Counted from the stretch's first letter, positions 35,529 through 45,018 are shown. The stretch is 64,000 nucleotides of DNA from Citrobacter amalonaticus Y19 (GCF_000981805.1 NZ_CP011132.1:2914001-2978000), one strand, 5' to 3'. Notes: generated by a model from the sequence alone, not told the origin. A program made the numbers and translations.

Positions 35529-35885
35529 ATGATTACCCTCTACGGTATTAAAAATTGCGACACCATTAAAAAGGCCCGCCGCTGGCTGGAAGCGCGTGGC
35601 ATTGACTACCGTTTTCACGATTACCGTGTCGATGGCCTGGACAATGCACTTCTCACTTCATTTATCAATGAATTAGGTTGGGAGCCGCTTCTCAACACCC
35701 GTGGCACGACATGGCGCAAACTGGATGATGCCACGCGCAGTCACATCACCGATGCAGCGTCTGCCGCCGCATTAATGACTGAAATGCCGGCTATCATCAA
35801 ACGCCCATTGCTCTGCGCGCCCGGGAAGCCTATGCTGCTGGGTTTTAGTGAATCCAGTTATCAGCAGTTTTTTGACGAGGTGTAG
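35529..35885 (+). CDS. yffB: ArsC-family thioredoxin-fold protein YffB
   Basis: A 118-residue protein of the ArsC/Spx group (YGIKNCDTIKKARRWLE at the N-terminus). It keeps a cysteine at the place of the ArsC catalytic one, but the family is not a proven arsenate reductase; structural work on homologues suggested a GSH-dependent thiol reductase. The ATG at 35529 is preferred because TAAGGA is five bases upstream; an in-frame ATG at 35523 overlaps that site. It is three bases from dapE and presumably co-transcribed with it, as in E. coli. Confidence 0.93.
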   Translation: MITLYGIKNCDTIKKARRWLEARGIDYRFHDYRVDGLDNALLTSFINELGWEPLLNTRGTTWRKLDDATRSHITDAASAAALMTEMPAIIKRPLLCAPGKPMLLGFSESSYQQFFDEV

Positions 35886-35888
35886 TCT

Positions 35889-37016
35889 ATGTCGTGCCCG
35901 GTTATTGAGCTGACACAGCAGCTTATTCGCCGCCCTTCCCTGAGCCCGGATGATGCGGGATGTCAGGCGTTAATGATTGAACGCCTGCGCGCGATCGGTT
36001 TTACCGTTGAGCGTATGGATTTTGCGGATACACAGAATTTTTGGGCATGGCGTGGACAGGGTGAAACGCTGGCGTTTGCCGGCCACACCGACGTTGTGCC
36101 TGCAGGCGATGCCGATCGCTGGATCAACCCGCCTTTCGAGCCAACCATTCGAGACGGGATGTTATTCGGTCGCGGCGCGGCGGATATGAAAGGTTCGCTG
36201 GCGGCCATGGTGGTGGCGGCAGAGCGCTTTGTCGCTCAGCACCCGACCCACAAAGGCCGTCTGGCGTTTCTGATAACCTCGGATGAAGAGGCCAGCGCAA
36301 AGAATGGCACGGTCAAGGTGGTCGAGGCGCTGATGGCGCGTAATGAGCGCCTGGATTACTGCCTGGTCGGCGAACCCTCAAGCACTGAAGTAGTTGGTGA
36401 TGTCGTGAAGAACGGTCGTCGCGGCTCGCTAACCTGCAACCTGACCATTCATGGCGTTCAGGGACACGTCGCCTACCCGCATCTGGCGGATAACCCGGTA
36501 CACCGCGCCGCGCCAATGCTCAATGAGCTGGTAAGCATTGAGTGGGATCAGGGCAATGAATTTTTCCCGGCCACCAGCATGCAGATTGCCAACGTCCAGG
36601 CTGGCACCGGTAGCAATAACGTCATCCCCGGGGAACTGTTCGTGCAGTTCAACTTCCGTTTCAGTACCGAACTGACCGACGAGATGATCAAAGCGCGGGT
36701 GCACGCGCTGCTCGAAAAACATCAGCTACGCTATACCGTTGACTGGTGGCTTTCCGGCCAGCCGTTCCTGACCGATCGCGGGAAGCTGGTGGATGCCGTC
36801 GTGAACGCCATCGAGCACTATAATGAAATTAAACCGCAGTTGCTGACTACGGGCGGTACGTCTGATGGACGGTTTATCGCTCGCATGGGGGCGCAGGTCG
36901 TGGAGCTGGGGCCGGTGAATGCCACGATTCATAAAATCAATGAATGCGTGAACGCCGCCGACCTGCAGCTGCTTGCCCGTATGTATCAACGTATTATGGA
37001 ACAACTCGTCGCCTGA
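35889..37016 (+). CDS. dapE: Succinyl-diaminopimelate desuccinylase
   Basis: A 375-residue M20 metallohydrolase that removes succinate from N-succinyl-LL-diaminopimelate in the lysine and peptidoglycan pathway. The zinc site is visible in AGHTDVVPAGD and GRGAADMKGS, the catalytic glutamate in TSDEEASAKNG, and the C-terminal histidine in GPVNATIHKINECV. Length equals that of E. coli DapE. It is linked to yffB upstream and ypfN downstream. Confidence 0.98.
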   Translation: MSCPVIELTQQLIRRPSLSPDDAGCQALMIERLRAIGFTVERMDFADTQNFWAWRGQGETLAFAGHTDVVPAGDADRWINPPFEPTIRDGMLFGRGAADMKGSLAAMVVAAERFVAQHPTHKGRLAFLITSDEEASAKNGTVKVVEALMARNERLDYCLVGEPSSTEVVGDVVKNGRRGSLTCNLTIHGVQGHVAYPHLADNPVHRAAPMLNELVSIEWDQGNEFFPATSMQIANVQAGTGSNNVIPGELFVQFNFRFSTELTDEMIKARVHALLEKHQLRYTVDWWLSGQPFLTDRGKLVDAVVNAIEHYNEIKPQLLTTGGTSDGRFIARMGAQVVELGPVNATIHKINECVNAADLQLLARMYQRIMEQLVA

Positions 37017-37042
37017 CGAGGTTCCTGCAAGAGGTAACGCGC

Positions 37043-37240
37043 ATGGACTGGCTGGCAAAATATTGGTGGATTCTGGTGTTGGTGTTTTTGGTAGGTGTGT
37101 TGCTGAACGTGATCAAGGATCTCAAACGCGTCGACCACAAAAAATTCCTCGCCAATAAGCCGGAACTTCCCCCGCATCGTGACTTTAACGATAAGTGGGA
37201 CGACGACGATTGGCCGAAGAAAGACCAACCGAAGAAATAA
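37043..37240 (+). CDS. ypfN: Small membrane protein YpfN
   Basis: A 65-residue protein with one N-terminal transmembrane helix (residues 5-26, YWWILVLVFLVGVLLNVI) and a charged cytoplasmic tail rich in aspartate and lysine. It matches E. coli YpfN (UPF0370), of unknown function. The ATG at 37043 with GAGGTAACGC upstream is chosen; the longer open frame upstream belongs to the end of dapE. A bidirectional terminator follows. Confidence 0.92.
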   Translation: MDWLAKYWWILVLVFLVGVLLNVIKDLKRVDHKKFLANKPELPPHRDFNDKWDDDDWPKKDQPKK

Positions 37241-37242
37241 CC

Positions 37243-37279
37243 AAAGGCCGGAAGGGATCCCCATCCGGCCTTGTCTTTT
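37243..37279. terminator. Bidirectional terminator between ypfN and ypfH
   Basis: Nine-base stem AAGGCCGGA / TCCGGCCTT with loop AGGGATCCCCA, followed by TGTCTTTT on the plus strand; A-rich sequence on the other side allows use by ypfH as well. Confidence 0.82.
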
Positions 37280-37976
37280 AGATCATCTCAATCACGTCAT
37301 CATCGTTTGGCGTACTGCCGCTGAGCGCTTCATCAAAGTAGTGCTTCGGCACGGTATAACGCAAATGATCGAGGGCAAACTGCATGCTGCGATCGTCTAT
37401 CGCGTGACCGAGATCTTCCACAATATCCAGCGTGACATCCCCGCCCGCGCTTAACAGCGCGTCCTGGGCGGCCACCGCATGGGATAGTTCAATCACCCGA
37501 TCTTCACCACCGTGGATCAGATGGAAAGTGGTGGCGGTCGACGCGGTTTCCGGCAGGCTGGCGTAGCGTCCGTTAAACGCAATCACCCGCGAAGCAAGGC
37601 CTGGCTCGGCTTTGATGCTCTCCAGCGCCATAATCGCCCCCTGAGAGAAGCCAATCAGCGCCGTGGCATTTGCCCCTACGCCACTCTGTTTTTGCCAGTA
37701 GCGCACCGTTTCGATAAACACCGGCATGATCGCGTCAATCCGCGCCTGGCGATTCTCTTCCGTCACCCCTTGCACTGAAAACCACTGACGCCCGGATGCC
37801 GGACCGCTCGGCTCAACGCCACCGATACTGACCACCAGCGCGTCCGGGAAGAGCGGGGCAAACCACGAACCGATCTCGCCCATTGCGACGGGGTTATCGC
37901 CCACGCCATGAAACAGCAACAACAGCTGTTGAGCAGGTTGGGTCGGACTTTGAACAACAAAATGGTCATGTTTCAT
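37278..37976 (-). CDS. ypfH: Carboxylesterase YpfH
   Basis: A 232-residue alpha/beta hydrolase of the phospholipase/carboxylesterase family. The nucleophile elbow GFSQG, an aspartate region (HGGEDRVIEL) and the histidine in LGHAID form the catalytic triad. The E. coli homologue has esterase activity on short acyl esters; the natural substrate is not known. The start at 37976 gives the E. coli length; the open frame extends further into the tmcA gap without a better ribosome site. Confidence 0.93.
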   Translation of the reverse strand: MKHDHFVVQSPTQPAQQLLLLFHGVGDNPVAMGEIGSWFAPLFPDALVVSIGGVEPSGPASGRQWFSVQGVTEENRQARIDAIMPVFIETVRYWQKQSGVGANATALIGFSQGAIMALESIKAEPGLASRVIAFNGRYASLPETASTATTFHLIHGGEDRVIELSHAVAAQDALLSAGGDVTLDIVEDLGHAIDDRSMQFALDHLRYTVPKHYFDEALSGSTPNDDDVIEMI

Positions 37977-38049
37977 GGCGGTCTCCTTAACTGATGTCGT
38001 TAATTCTACGCTGCTCAATCGCAATGACCATGCCAGAAAATTGAAGGAG

Positions 38050-40059
38050 TTAGTGAAAAAATTGCCATTGCAGAATGCGATTGCGGTCATGTTCGGTCCG
38101 CTCGGGGTCCAGCGCGGCTAACGCCTGCGCCGCCTCTTCTCGCTGACGCTTCAGCAGTGCTTTGCGCCCGGAAAGGCGCAACGTCAGGCAGAGCTCTGCA
38201 TCACTAAGCCGCGCTTGCAGGCTGCCCCGCAGCGCCGGTAACGGCAACGCGCTGGTCGCCAGCAGACGGCTCAGACCGCCAAGAGAGGTCAGCAACGGCC
38301 TGTGTGCAAAGGCAAACCCCGCCAGCGTCAGCCAGTCATCTCCATTAAGCGTAGTCGTTTTCAACGGTTCAACCGGGATAGCTTCCCCGTTCCATCGCGC
38401 AAGGATGTCGGCATCGCGACGTAAACGGTGATGCTCATATTCGGCCAGACGTCTTCCCGCCGCGTTTAGCGGCAGGAGCGCCATTGCGGTATAGCAGCCG
38501 CTGCTGGCCTCCTTGTGATTCCCTACGCGCACCAGGATGAAGCCGCAGCGCTGCCAGAAGCGCCACAGCTCAGGCGTATAGCCAAAGCTAACGGAAAGGT
38601 AGTCACAGTCTGCCGCACGAGCCTGCGCGATCAGCTGTTGTCCAATCCCCTCGCGCTGGCGTCCCGGATGGACGGCAATACGGCTGATCCGACGACCGGT
38701 CAGGGTAGCCGCCAGCGGATCGCCCCCGTGTGCCGCCAGCGACTGCGCGACGAGATTCCCCCGCGGTCGCCGAAATCCCGCCCAGACGGCCTGGCTGAGT
38801 TCGGGAGCAAGCCCGCCTTCCTCAACCAGCCAGAGCGCCCCGACAATTTGCCCCTCACAAGAGGCGCGGAAAAAATGCTGACCCGGCGCATCCATCATTC
38901 GACGTAGATCCAATGGAGAAGTGCGGTAATGCGCCCCGGAAAGCAGTCGATAGACCGCCAGGGGCATTTCCGGCCGCGTCTGCCAGGCATCCTGCTCGAA
39001 AGGGGCAATCGTAATGCTGCCCTGCGGCGTGGTCGCAAAACGGTCATCATCAAAAACCAGCGCATCACTGATCCATTTCTCCAGCGGACACCCCTGCGCC
39101 CAGCGGACGGGTTGCCGGAGTTCATAACGCTGTAGTTTTGGAAAGCGGGCGCAGAATTTCAGCAAAAAGCCGCGTCCGGTGCCTTCATAGCCCTGTACCG
39201 TTGTGGTCAGTAGAGTGCGCGGAAAACGGGAAACAAGGCGCTGAAGGAGCGGCGCGGGGATCGCCGCGGCTTCGTCCACCACCAGCCAGTCGGCACGCAC
39301 CTCCGCACTCAGCAGCGCATCGGGTGCCATAAAGCTGAAGTTGTCACCGGCAAACTGCGCCAGCACGTCCGTTGCCGCTTTTGCCGGTGCGGTCACGATG
39401 GCGCGTCCCTCAATGCGCGAAATCAACTGCCCTGCCAGCGCCGATTTACCGCGCCCACGCGCGGCGGTCACCGTGGCGATCCCTTTGGGCATCTGTAACA
39501 ACTGCGCCAGAATAGCCGCCTGTTCCGGCAGCGGCGCACCGGTTGCGGATTGCCAGTGGGGACGTTCAGGAAAATGGGGAACGCAAAACGGCTGAGACTG
39601 CTGCCAGCACAGCGTCTGCGCATCCGCCGCAATGAGCCGACGGATATGCTGGATAAAATGGGGCGTCGCAACAGGTTGCGCGCCGTCACTCCAGCGCAGC
39701 GAATCTGTATCAGGACAGTGATGCCAGCGCGCCAGTGGCGGTGCGAGTAGCACCAGCCAACTGCCCGCTCGCAGCGTTCCGCTTAAGGCGGCCAGGGCCG
39801 CCGCATCAAACCCCGCCAGAGCGTCGAAAACGGCATGGCGAAATTCGCGCCCCAGAAGCGTTTGCAGCGCCTGAGGCGTACAGCAGGGTTCGACGGACGC
39901 ATCGGGGGAAACCCATAGCCAGTCACCGGGCAACGCCTCACGCAGGTGTTGCGCCTGCTCATGACACCAGGACGCTTCGCCGCTCAGCACCAGCAGGCGG
40001 CGAATCCCCTCCCGGGTCATTTGTGCGGTTAACGCATTCAGCGCGGTATAGCCAGACAT
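38050..40059 (-). CDS. tmcA: tRNA(Met) cytidine acetyltransferase TmcA
   Basis: A 669-residue enzyme that makes N4-acetylcytidine at the wobble position of elongator tRNA(Met), using acetyl-CoA and ATP. An RNA-helicase-like module carries Walker A (ARGRGKSALAG, about residues 200-210) and Walker B (VVDEAAAIP); a GNAT module follows with the acetyl-CoA motif IAVHPGRQREGIGQQLI, then a C-terminal tRNA-binding tail. E. coli TmcA has 671 residues, and divergence is moderate and even along the protein. Confidence 0.96.
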   Translation of the reverse strand: MSGYTALNALTAQMTREGIRRLLVLSGEASWCHEQAQHLREALPGDWLWVSPDASVEPCCTPQALQTLLGREFRHAVFDALAGFDAAALAALSGTLRAGSWLVLLAPPLARWHHCPDTDSLRWSDGAQPVATPHFIQHIRRLIAADAQTLCWQQSQPFCVPHFPERPHWQSATGAPLPEQAAILAQLLQMPKGIATVTAARGRGKSALAGQLISRIEGRAIVTAPAKAATDVLAQFAGDNFSFMAPDALLSAEVRADWLVVDEAAAIPAPLLQRLVSRFPRTLLTTTVQGYEGTGRGFLLKFCARFPKLQRYELRQPVRWAQGCPLEKWISDALVFDDDRFATTPQGSITIAPFEQDAWQTRPEMPLAVYRLLSGAHYRTSPLDLRRMMDAPGQHFFRASCEGQIVGALWLVEEGGLAPELSQAVWAGFRRPRGNLVAQSLAAHGGDPLAATLTGRRISRIAVHPGRQREGIGQQLIAQARAADCDYLSVSFGYTPELWRFWQRCGFILVRVGNHKEASSGCYTAMALLPLNAAGRRLAEYEHHRLRRDADILARWNGEAIPVEPLKTTTLNGDDWLTLAGFAFAHRPLLTSLGGLSRLLATSALPLPALRGSLQARLSDAELCLTLRLSGRKALLKRQREEAAQALAALDPERTEHDRNRILQWQFFH

Positions 40060-40073
40060 CCCTGCCTCAGAAG

Positions 40074-40940
40074 TTAAAAACCTTTGCCAAAGGTATTACA
40101 TTGCGCCGGGTTGCCGCTATCAAAACCGCGCTTAAACCAGCTATAACGCTGTTCTGACGTTCCGTGGGTGAAGCTGTCCGGCACGACGCGGCCCTGACTT
40201 TGCTGCTGGAGACGATCGTCGCCAATCGCTTCGGCGGCATTCAGCGCCTCTTCCAGATCGCCAGACTCAAGAACGCCCTGCTGCTGCATGCTGTTACCCC
40301 AGACACCGGCAAAGCAATCCGCCTGCAGTTCCATACGCACAGAGAGTTGGTTGACTTCCGCCTGCGAGGCGTTCTGCTGCATCTGACGCACTTTCGGTTC
40401 GATACCCAGCAGTTTCTGGACGTGATGGCCCACTTCGTGAGCAATCACATAACCCTGAGCGAAATCACCCTCCGCGCCCAGTTTTTCTTTCATGTCATCG
40501 TAGAAGGAGAGATCGATATAGACCGTGCCATCCGCCGGGCAGTAAAACGGTCCCATGATGGATTGTCCGGTACCGCAACCGGTGCGCGTTGCCCCACGGT
40601 ACATCACGAGTTTCGGCGGTTGATAGGTGCGGCCCATTTTTTCAAACTGTTGACCCCAGGAGTCTTCTGTTGTCGCCAGAATCACCGAGGTAAATTTTGC
40701 CGCTTCGTCTTCATTCGGGCTAATGGAACGCGATGACTGCTGCTGTGAGACCGGTTGTCCCGTCATCAGTCCGGTTAAATCGACGCCGTAATACCCGGCA
40801 ACCAGCACGATGATGAGCAGAATAATCCCGCCTTTACCACTCGGCAGGCGAAACCCCGGCCCGCCCAGAGAAGGGCCACCACCCGAGCTGTTGCGCCTGT
40901 CTTCCACATTGTCACTTTCACGACGCCCTTGCCAGCGCAT
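40074..40940 (-). CDS. ypfJ: Putative zinc metalloprotease YpfJ
   Basis: A 288-residue member of the neutral zinc metallopeptidase family (DUF2342-like). One transmembrane helix near residues 36-56 (GGIILLIIVLVAGYYGVDL) anchors it, and the zinc motif HEVGHH is in GYVIAHEVGHHVQKLLG. Four cysteines are placed as in E. coli YpfJ. The ATG at 40940 follows GAGGTGAGT; a GTG two codons earlier overlaps that site. It is the next gene after purC with a 126-base gap. Its substrate is unknown. Confidence 0.92.
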   Translation of the reverse strand: MRWQGRRESDNVEDRRNSSGGGPSLGGPGFRLPSGKGGIILLIIVLVAGYYGVDLTGLMTGQPVSQQQSSRSISPNEDEAAKFTSVILATTEDSWGQQFEKMGRTYQPPKLVMYRGATRTGCGTGQSIMGPFYCPADGTVYIDLSFYDDMKEKLGAEGDFAQGYVIAHEVGHHVQKLLGIEPKVRQMQQNASQAEVNQLSVRMELQADCFAGVWGNSMQQQGVLESGDLEEALNAAEAIGDDRLQQQSQGRVVPDSFTHGTSEQRYSWFKRGFDSGNPAQCNTFGKGF

Positions 40941-41065
40941 ACTCACCTCAACAATATATTCGTTATGATGATGATCGTAGGCGGTTCAGCGCAAGATTAC
41001 CACAGGAAAGCGCGATTGACGTGCGCAGGACAGGCCGGAGAGTGTTCCCCGGCCAGAAAGGCGAG

Positions 41066-41779
41066 TTAGTCGAGATTCACACCCAAACGACGTGCAACGT
41101 TTTCATAGGCTTCAATCAGGCCACCCAGGCTCTGACGGAAACGGTCTTTGTCCATTTTTTCGAGGGTCTCTTTATCCCACAGACGGCTGCCGTCCGGAGA
41201 GAATTCATCACCGAGAACCACTTCGCCTTTGTACAGACCGAACTCCAGTTTGAAGTCGACGAGGATCAGCCCCGCGTCATCGAACATTTTTTTCAGCACG
41301 TCATTCGCTTTATAGGTCAGCTCTTTCATTCGCGCCAGATTCTCTTTGCTCACCCAGCCAAAGGTTTCGCAGTAGGAATCGTTGACCATCGGGTCATGCA
41401 TTGCATCGTTTTTCAGGAACAGGTCGAATAACGGCGGATTCAGTTCGATGCCCTCTTCAATACCCAGACGTTTAACCAGAGAGCCTGCCGCACGGTTACG
41501 CACCACGCACTCGACCGGCACCATATCCAGCTTTTTCACCAGACATTCGGTATCGGAGAGCAGTCGCTCCATCTGCGTCGGGATACCCGCTTCAGCCAGT
41601 TTGGTCATGATGAAATAGTTGAATTTATTATTCACCATGCCTTTACGATCAAACTGCTCAATGCGTGCGCCGTCCCCTGCTGACGTATCATTGCGGAATT
41701 CGAGCACCAACAGGTCCGGGTTTTCCGTGCTGTATACGGTCTTCGCTTTACCACGATACAACTCAGCTTGCTTTTGCAT
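41066..41779 (-). CDS. purC: SAICAR synthetase
   Basis: A 237-residue enzyme joining aspartate to CAIR with ATP to form SAICAR in purine synthesis. MQKQAELYRGKAKTVYST is the usual N-terminus; the signature motifs LVKKLDMVPVECVVRNRAAGS and LVDFKLEFG are intact. The ATG at 41779 lies eight bases after AGGAG and gives the family length; an ATG two codons upstream is too close. A PurR box lies 54 bases upstream, so the gene should be repressed by purines. Confidence 0.98.
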   Translation of the reverse strand: MQKQAELYRGKAKTVYSTENPDLLVLEFRNDTSAGDGARIEQFDRKGMVNNKFNYFIMTKLAEAGIPTQMERLLSDTECLVKKLDMVPVECVVRNRAAGSLVKRLGIEEGIELNPPLFDLFLKNDAMHDPMVNDSYCETFGWVSKENLARMKELTYKANDVLKKMFDDAGLILVDFKLEFGLYKGEVVLGDEFSPDGSRLWDKETLEKMDKDRFRQSLGGLIEAYENVARRLGVNLD

Positions 41780-41832
41780 CTTCATTACTCCTGGGTGTGA
41801 TCATTTGTATTCAAAACGGGGAATATTATGCC

Positions 41833-41848
41833 ACGCACACGTTTGCGT
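41833..41848. promoter_or_regulatory. PurR operator of purC
   Basis: ACGCACACGTTTGCGT differs from the ideal palindrome ACGCAAACGTTTGCGT at one base. It lies upstream of purC, a known PurR target. Confidence 0.9.
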
Positions 41849-41858
41849 AGCACGGAAA

Positions 41859-41888
41859 TAAAAAGGGCCGGATTTCTCCAGCCCTGTT
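41859..41888 (-). terminator. Terminator after bamC
   Basis: On the minus strand an eight-base stem GGGCTGGA / TCCGGCCC encloses a GAAA tetraloop and is followed by TTTTTATTT. It lies just after the bamC stop and separates the dapA-bamC operon from purC. Confidence 0.88.
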
Positions 41889-41891
41889 TTT

Positions 41892-42926
41892 TTACTTGCT
41901 AAACGCTGCCTGGAAGATAGCAACCAGCGCGTCGTTCTGGCTCTGCGTCAGGGTATGCCCCTTCGGATCGATAAACTGCAAGCTGCTGCGGTTGTCTAAA
42001 TCACCGACCTGCAGTTTGTAGTCACCGGAAGAGAGCCCAGGATCGCGAGCGCCCAGTTCCTGCCAGCCGCTGTCGGACAACGGTTTGTAGGTGACGGCCA
42101 GGCTTCCCTGTGAACGGGTGCTGTCGGTCACTTTCATACCGACTTTCTCCAGAACTGCCGGGAGGCGCTGCCAGACGACGTTGAACGGACCACGCACCAC
42201 CAGCATCGGTAAACCGGTGTCATCGGCGGCGCTCTGCACGTCCATTGTGGCTGCAGAACGGTTCTGTGCGGCATTCGCGGCGTCAGTCGCGGTCTTATCA
42301 AGCCCCGCAGAAATCACGTTCATCATCTCAGTGCTGTAACGCTGCAGTGAAGCGGCGTCCGCAACAGGCTTACCAGCCTGCTCCAGGTTCACCAGTTTCA
42401 CCATCAACGCCTGCTGATAGCCCTGCGGTTTAACCGAGATTTGATAACGGCCACGATACTGCTCGTCTTCGTCCAGACGATTCCAGTCAATCCAACCGGT
42501 CGTCAGCGTCTGGCTGGCATCATCACGTTTTTCAATCGTGTAGTTTTTAGACTGAATCACGCTGACCACCTGCGGCCACAGCGTATTTCCACGCCCGTTT
42601 TCCACCAGCAGCGTTGCGGTATCACCCGCAAACTGGGTCCGGGCACCGGAAACCAGCGCCAGCGGCTGTGCCGGCGGACGGATATCCAGCGCTTTCCCTA
42701 CGGCACCACTGCCGTTGGTAACCGGAATGTTGTAGTCGCTCGTGGTCACCGGCAGAATCATACCGGCAGGCGCATGAAGTTCAGCAAGCGGTGCGGCTTC
42801 CAGATAGGATTCATCACCACTCACCTGGCGCTTGTAGCGCGAGTCAGAACTACAGGCCGCGAGCAGCAAAACAAGCGATACACCCGCAACCCTGGCCAGG
42901 CGCGACTTTTGTACTGAGTAAGCCAT
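41892..42926 (-). CDS. bamC: Outer membrane assembly lipoprotein BamC
   Basis: A 344-residue lipoprotein of the BAM complex, which inserts beta-barrel proteins into the outer membrane. The signal peptide ends in a lipobox (LLLAACSSD). A long unstructured N-terminal stretch (about residues 25-95, known to lie over BamD) is followed by two helix-grip domains (about 100-215 and 230-340). The ATG at 42926 follows AGGGAG. It is co-transcribed with dapA, as in E. coli (dapA-nlpB). Confidence 0.96.
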   Translation of the reverse strand: MAYSVQKSRLARVAGVSLVLLLAACSSDSRYKRQVSGDESYLEAAPLAELHAPAGMILPVTTSDYNIPVTNGSGAVGKALDIRPPAQPLALVSGARTQFAGDTATLLVENGRGNTLWPQVVSVIQSKNYTIEKRDDASQTLTTGWIDWNRLDEDEQYRGRYQISVKPQGYQQALMVKLVNLEQAGKPVADAASLQRYSTEMMNVISAGLDKTATDAANAAQNRSAATMDVQSAADDTGLPMLVVRGPFNVVWQRLPAVLEKVGMKVTDSTRSQGSLAVTYKPLSDSGWQELGARDPGLSSGDYKLQVGDLDNRSSLQFIDPKGHTLTQSQNDALVAIFQAAFSK

Positions 42927-42942
42927 CAAATCTCCCTAAACT

Positions 42943-43821
42943 TTACAGCAAACCGGCATGCTTGAGCGCCGCTTTGACAATTTCACGACCATTGTCTGTG
43001 ATCGGTGTCATCGGCAAGCGCAGCGTATCGGTCGCCACAAGGCCCAACGCCTTACATGCCCATTTCACCGGGATAGGGTTGGGTTCGACAAACAGTTTGT
43101 TATGTAACGGCATCAGACGCTGATTAATGGTACGCGCCTCGGCAAAACGCCCTTCCGCCGCCAGTTTGCACATTTCCGCCATATCACGCGCCGCAACGTT
43201 AGACGTTACGGAGATCACGCCATGACCGCCAAGCTGCATAAAGTCCATCGCAGTTGCGTCATCACCGCTGAGCAGCAGAAAATCATCTGAAACCAGCTCT
43301 TTGATCTGGTGAACCCGACTTAAGTTCCCTGTCGCCTCTTTAATTGCGACAATATTTTTTAATTCCGCCAGACGGCCAACGGTTTCCGGCAGCATATCGC
43401 AACCGGTACGGGATGGCACATTATACAGAATTTGCGGCAGGTCAGTATGTTCAGCGATGGCTTTGAAATGCTGGAACAGACCTTCCTGAGTCGGACGGTT
43501 GTAGTAAGGCGTCACCGTCAGACAGCCGACAATCCCGCTGTCATTGAAACGCTGCGTCAGACTAATGGCTTCTGCGGTCGCGTTTGCGCCCGTTCCGGCA
43601 ATCACCGGGATGCGTCCATCAGCCAGCTCCAGCGTCATCATTACCACGTCGCCATGTTCATCATGACTCAGCGTGGCAGACTCACCGGTGGTGCCTACAG
43701 AAACGATCGCCGAGGTGCCGCTGGCGACATGATAATCAATCAGTTTTTTCAGGCTTGACCGGCAGACATTACCTTTTTCATCCATCGGTGTAACAAGCGC
43801 GACAATACTTCCCGTGAACAT
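42943..43821 (-). CDS. dapA: 4-hydroxy-tetrahydrodipicolinate synthase
   Basis: A 292-residue TIM-barrel enzyme that condenses pyruvate with aspartate semialdehyde, the first step specific to lysine and diaminopimelate. The Schiff-base lysine is K161 (VAIKEATGN), the catalytic tyrosine Y133 (YNVPSRTG), and the Thr-Thr pair T44-T45 is intact. The ATG at 43821 gives the E. coli length and follows AGAGGATGG. It is divergent from gcvR. Confidence 0.98.
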   Translation of the reverse strand: MFTGSIVALVTPMDEKGNVCRSSLKKLIDYHVASGTSAIVSVGTTGESATLSHDEHGDVVMMTLELADGRIPVIAGTGANATAEAISLTQRFNDSGIVGCLTVTPYYNRPTQEGLFQHFKAIAEHTDLPQILYNVPSRTGCDMLPETVGRLAELKNIVAIKEATGNLSRVHQIKELVSDDFLLLSGDDATAMDFMQLGGHGVISVTSNVAARDMAEMCKLAAEGRFAEARTINQRLMPLHNKLFVEPNPIPVKWACKALGLVATDTLRLPMTPITDNGREIVKAALKHAGLL

Positions 43822-43966
43822 GGGCCATCCTCTGTGCAAACAAGTGTCTCAATGTTACGTTTGGTACGACAATAAAAGCAAGCGACGAGAGCCGTTCTGA
43901 TTGTTGTATGCAGGTTTTTTTTATGCTTTCCTTATGATTACCCCACCTCTCAAAGGAAGAACAGGT

Positions 43967-44539
43967 TTGACACCTTCATCGCAACATTACCTGGTTATTA
44001 CTGCGCTGGGTGCCGATCGCCCGGGAATTGTGAACACGATCACCCGCCATGTCAGCAGTTGCGGCTGTAATATCGAAGACAGTCGCCTGGCCATGTTGGG
44101 CGATGAGTTTACGTTTATCATGCTGCTGTCGGGTACCTGGAATGCCATCACCCTGATCGAATCGACCCTGCCGTTGAAAGGTGCAGAGCTGGATTTACTG
44201 ATTGTGATGAAACGTACGACGGCGCATCCCCGACCGCCAATGCCAGCAACGGTATGGGTGCAGGTCGATGTGCCGGATTCGCCACATTTAATTGAACGAT
44301 TTACAGCCCTGTTTGATAGCCATCGAATGAACATCGCGGAACTGGTTTCGCGCACGCAACCTGCTGAAAATGATAAGGCGGCGCAGTTATATATCCAGAT
44401 TACCGCCCACAGTCCGGCGTCGGATGATGCCTCAAATATTGAACAGGCCTTTAAAGCACTATGTACAGAACTCAATGCACAAGGCAGTATTAACGTTGTT
44501 AATTATTCACAACATGATGAACAAGATGGAGTTAAGTAA
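43967..44539 (+). CDS. gcvR: Glycine cleavage system repressor GcvR
   Basis: A 190-residue protein with two ACT domains (about 8-80 and 95-180), which binds GcvA and blocks activation of the gcvTHP operon when glycine is low. The start is taken as TTG at 43967: it gives exactly the conserved N-terminus (MTPSSQHYLVITALGADRPG) and length, with AAAGGAAG upstream. An upstream ATG in frame would add 22 unconserved residues. Its stop overlaps the bcp start by one base (TAATG). Confidence 0.93.
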   Translation: MTPSSQHYLVITALGADRPGIVNTITRHVSSCGCNIEDSRLAMLGDEFTFIMLLSGTWNAITLIESTLPLKGAELDLLIVMKRTTAHPRPPMPATVWVQVDVPDSPHLIERFTALFDSHRMNIAELVSRTQPAENDKAAQLYIQITAHSPASDDASNIEQAFKALCTELNAQGSINVVNYSQHDEQDGVK

Positions 44540-45009
44540 TGAATCCACTGAAAGCCGGTGACATCGCACCGAAATTTAGCTTGCCGGATCAAGACGGAGA
44601 ACAAGTAAATTTGACCGACTTCCAGGGACAGCGTGTGCTGGTCTATTTCTATCCGAAAGCCATGACGCCAGGCTGTACCGTTCAGGCCTGTGGCCTGCGA
44701 GATAACATGGATGAGCTAAAAAAAGCAGGTGTGGACGTGCTGGGTATCAGTACAGACAAACCTGAAAAGCTTTCCCGTTTTGCCGAAAAAGAGCTACTTA
44801 ACTTTACCCTGCTGTCCGACGAGGATCATCAGGTTTGCGAGCAGTTTGGCGTCTGGGGCGAGAAATCGTTTATGGGGAAAACCTATGACGGGATCCATCG
44901 CATCAGCTTCCTGATTGACGCGAACGGCAAGGTTGAACACGTTTTCGATGACTTCAAAACCAGTAATCACCACGATGTGGTGCTGAACTGGCTGAAAGAA
45001 AACGCTTAA
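44539..45009 (+). CDS. bcp: Thiol peroxidase Bcp (peroxiredoxin)
   Basis: A 156-residue atypical two-cysteine peroxiredoxin that reduces hydrogen peroxide and organic hydroperoxides using thioredoxin. The peroxidatic and resolving cysteines are C46 and C51 (TPGCTVQAC). The sequence is almost identical to that of E. coli. Translation is probably coupled to gcvR. A REP element follows. Confidence 0.97.
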   Translation: MNPLKAGDIAPKFSLPDQDGEQVNLTDFQGQRVLVYFYPKAMTPGCTVQACGLRDNMDELKKAGVDVLGISTDKPEKLSRFAEKELLNFTLLSDEDHQVCEQFGVWGEKSFMGKTYDGIHRISFLIDANGKVEHVFDDFKTSNHHDVVLNWLKENA

Positions 45010-45018
45010 TTTTCGCGC

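Noticed and set aside
35529..35885. True arsenate reductases (yffB and yfgD) forming a resistance locus
   Set aside because: Both are single ArsC-fold genes at their normal core positions without arsR or arsB; resistance cannot be claimed.
36944..37042. 33-codon extension of ypfN
   Set aside because: It overlaps the end of dapE in another frame; the conserved MDWLAKYWW start has a good ribosome site.
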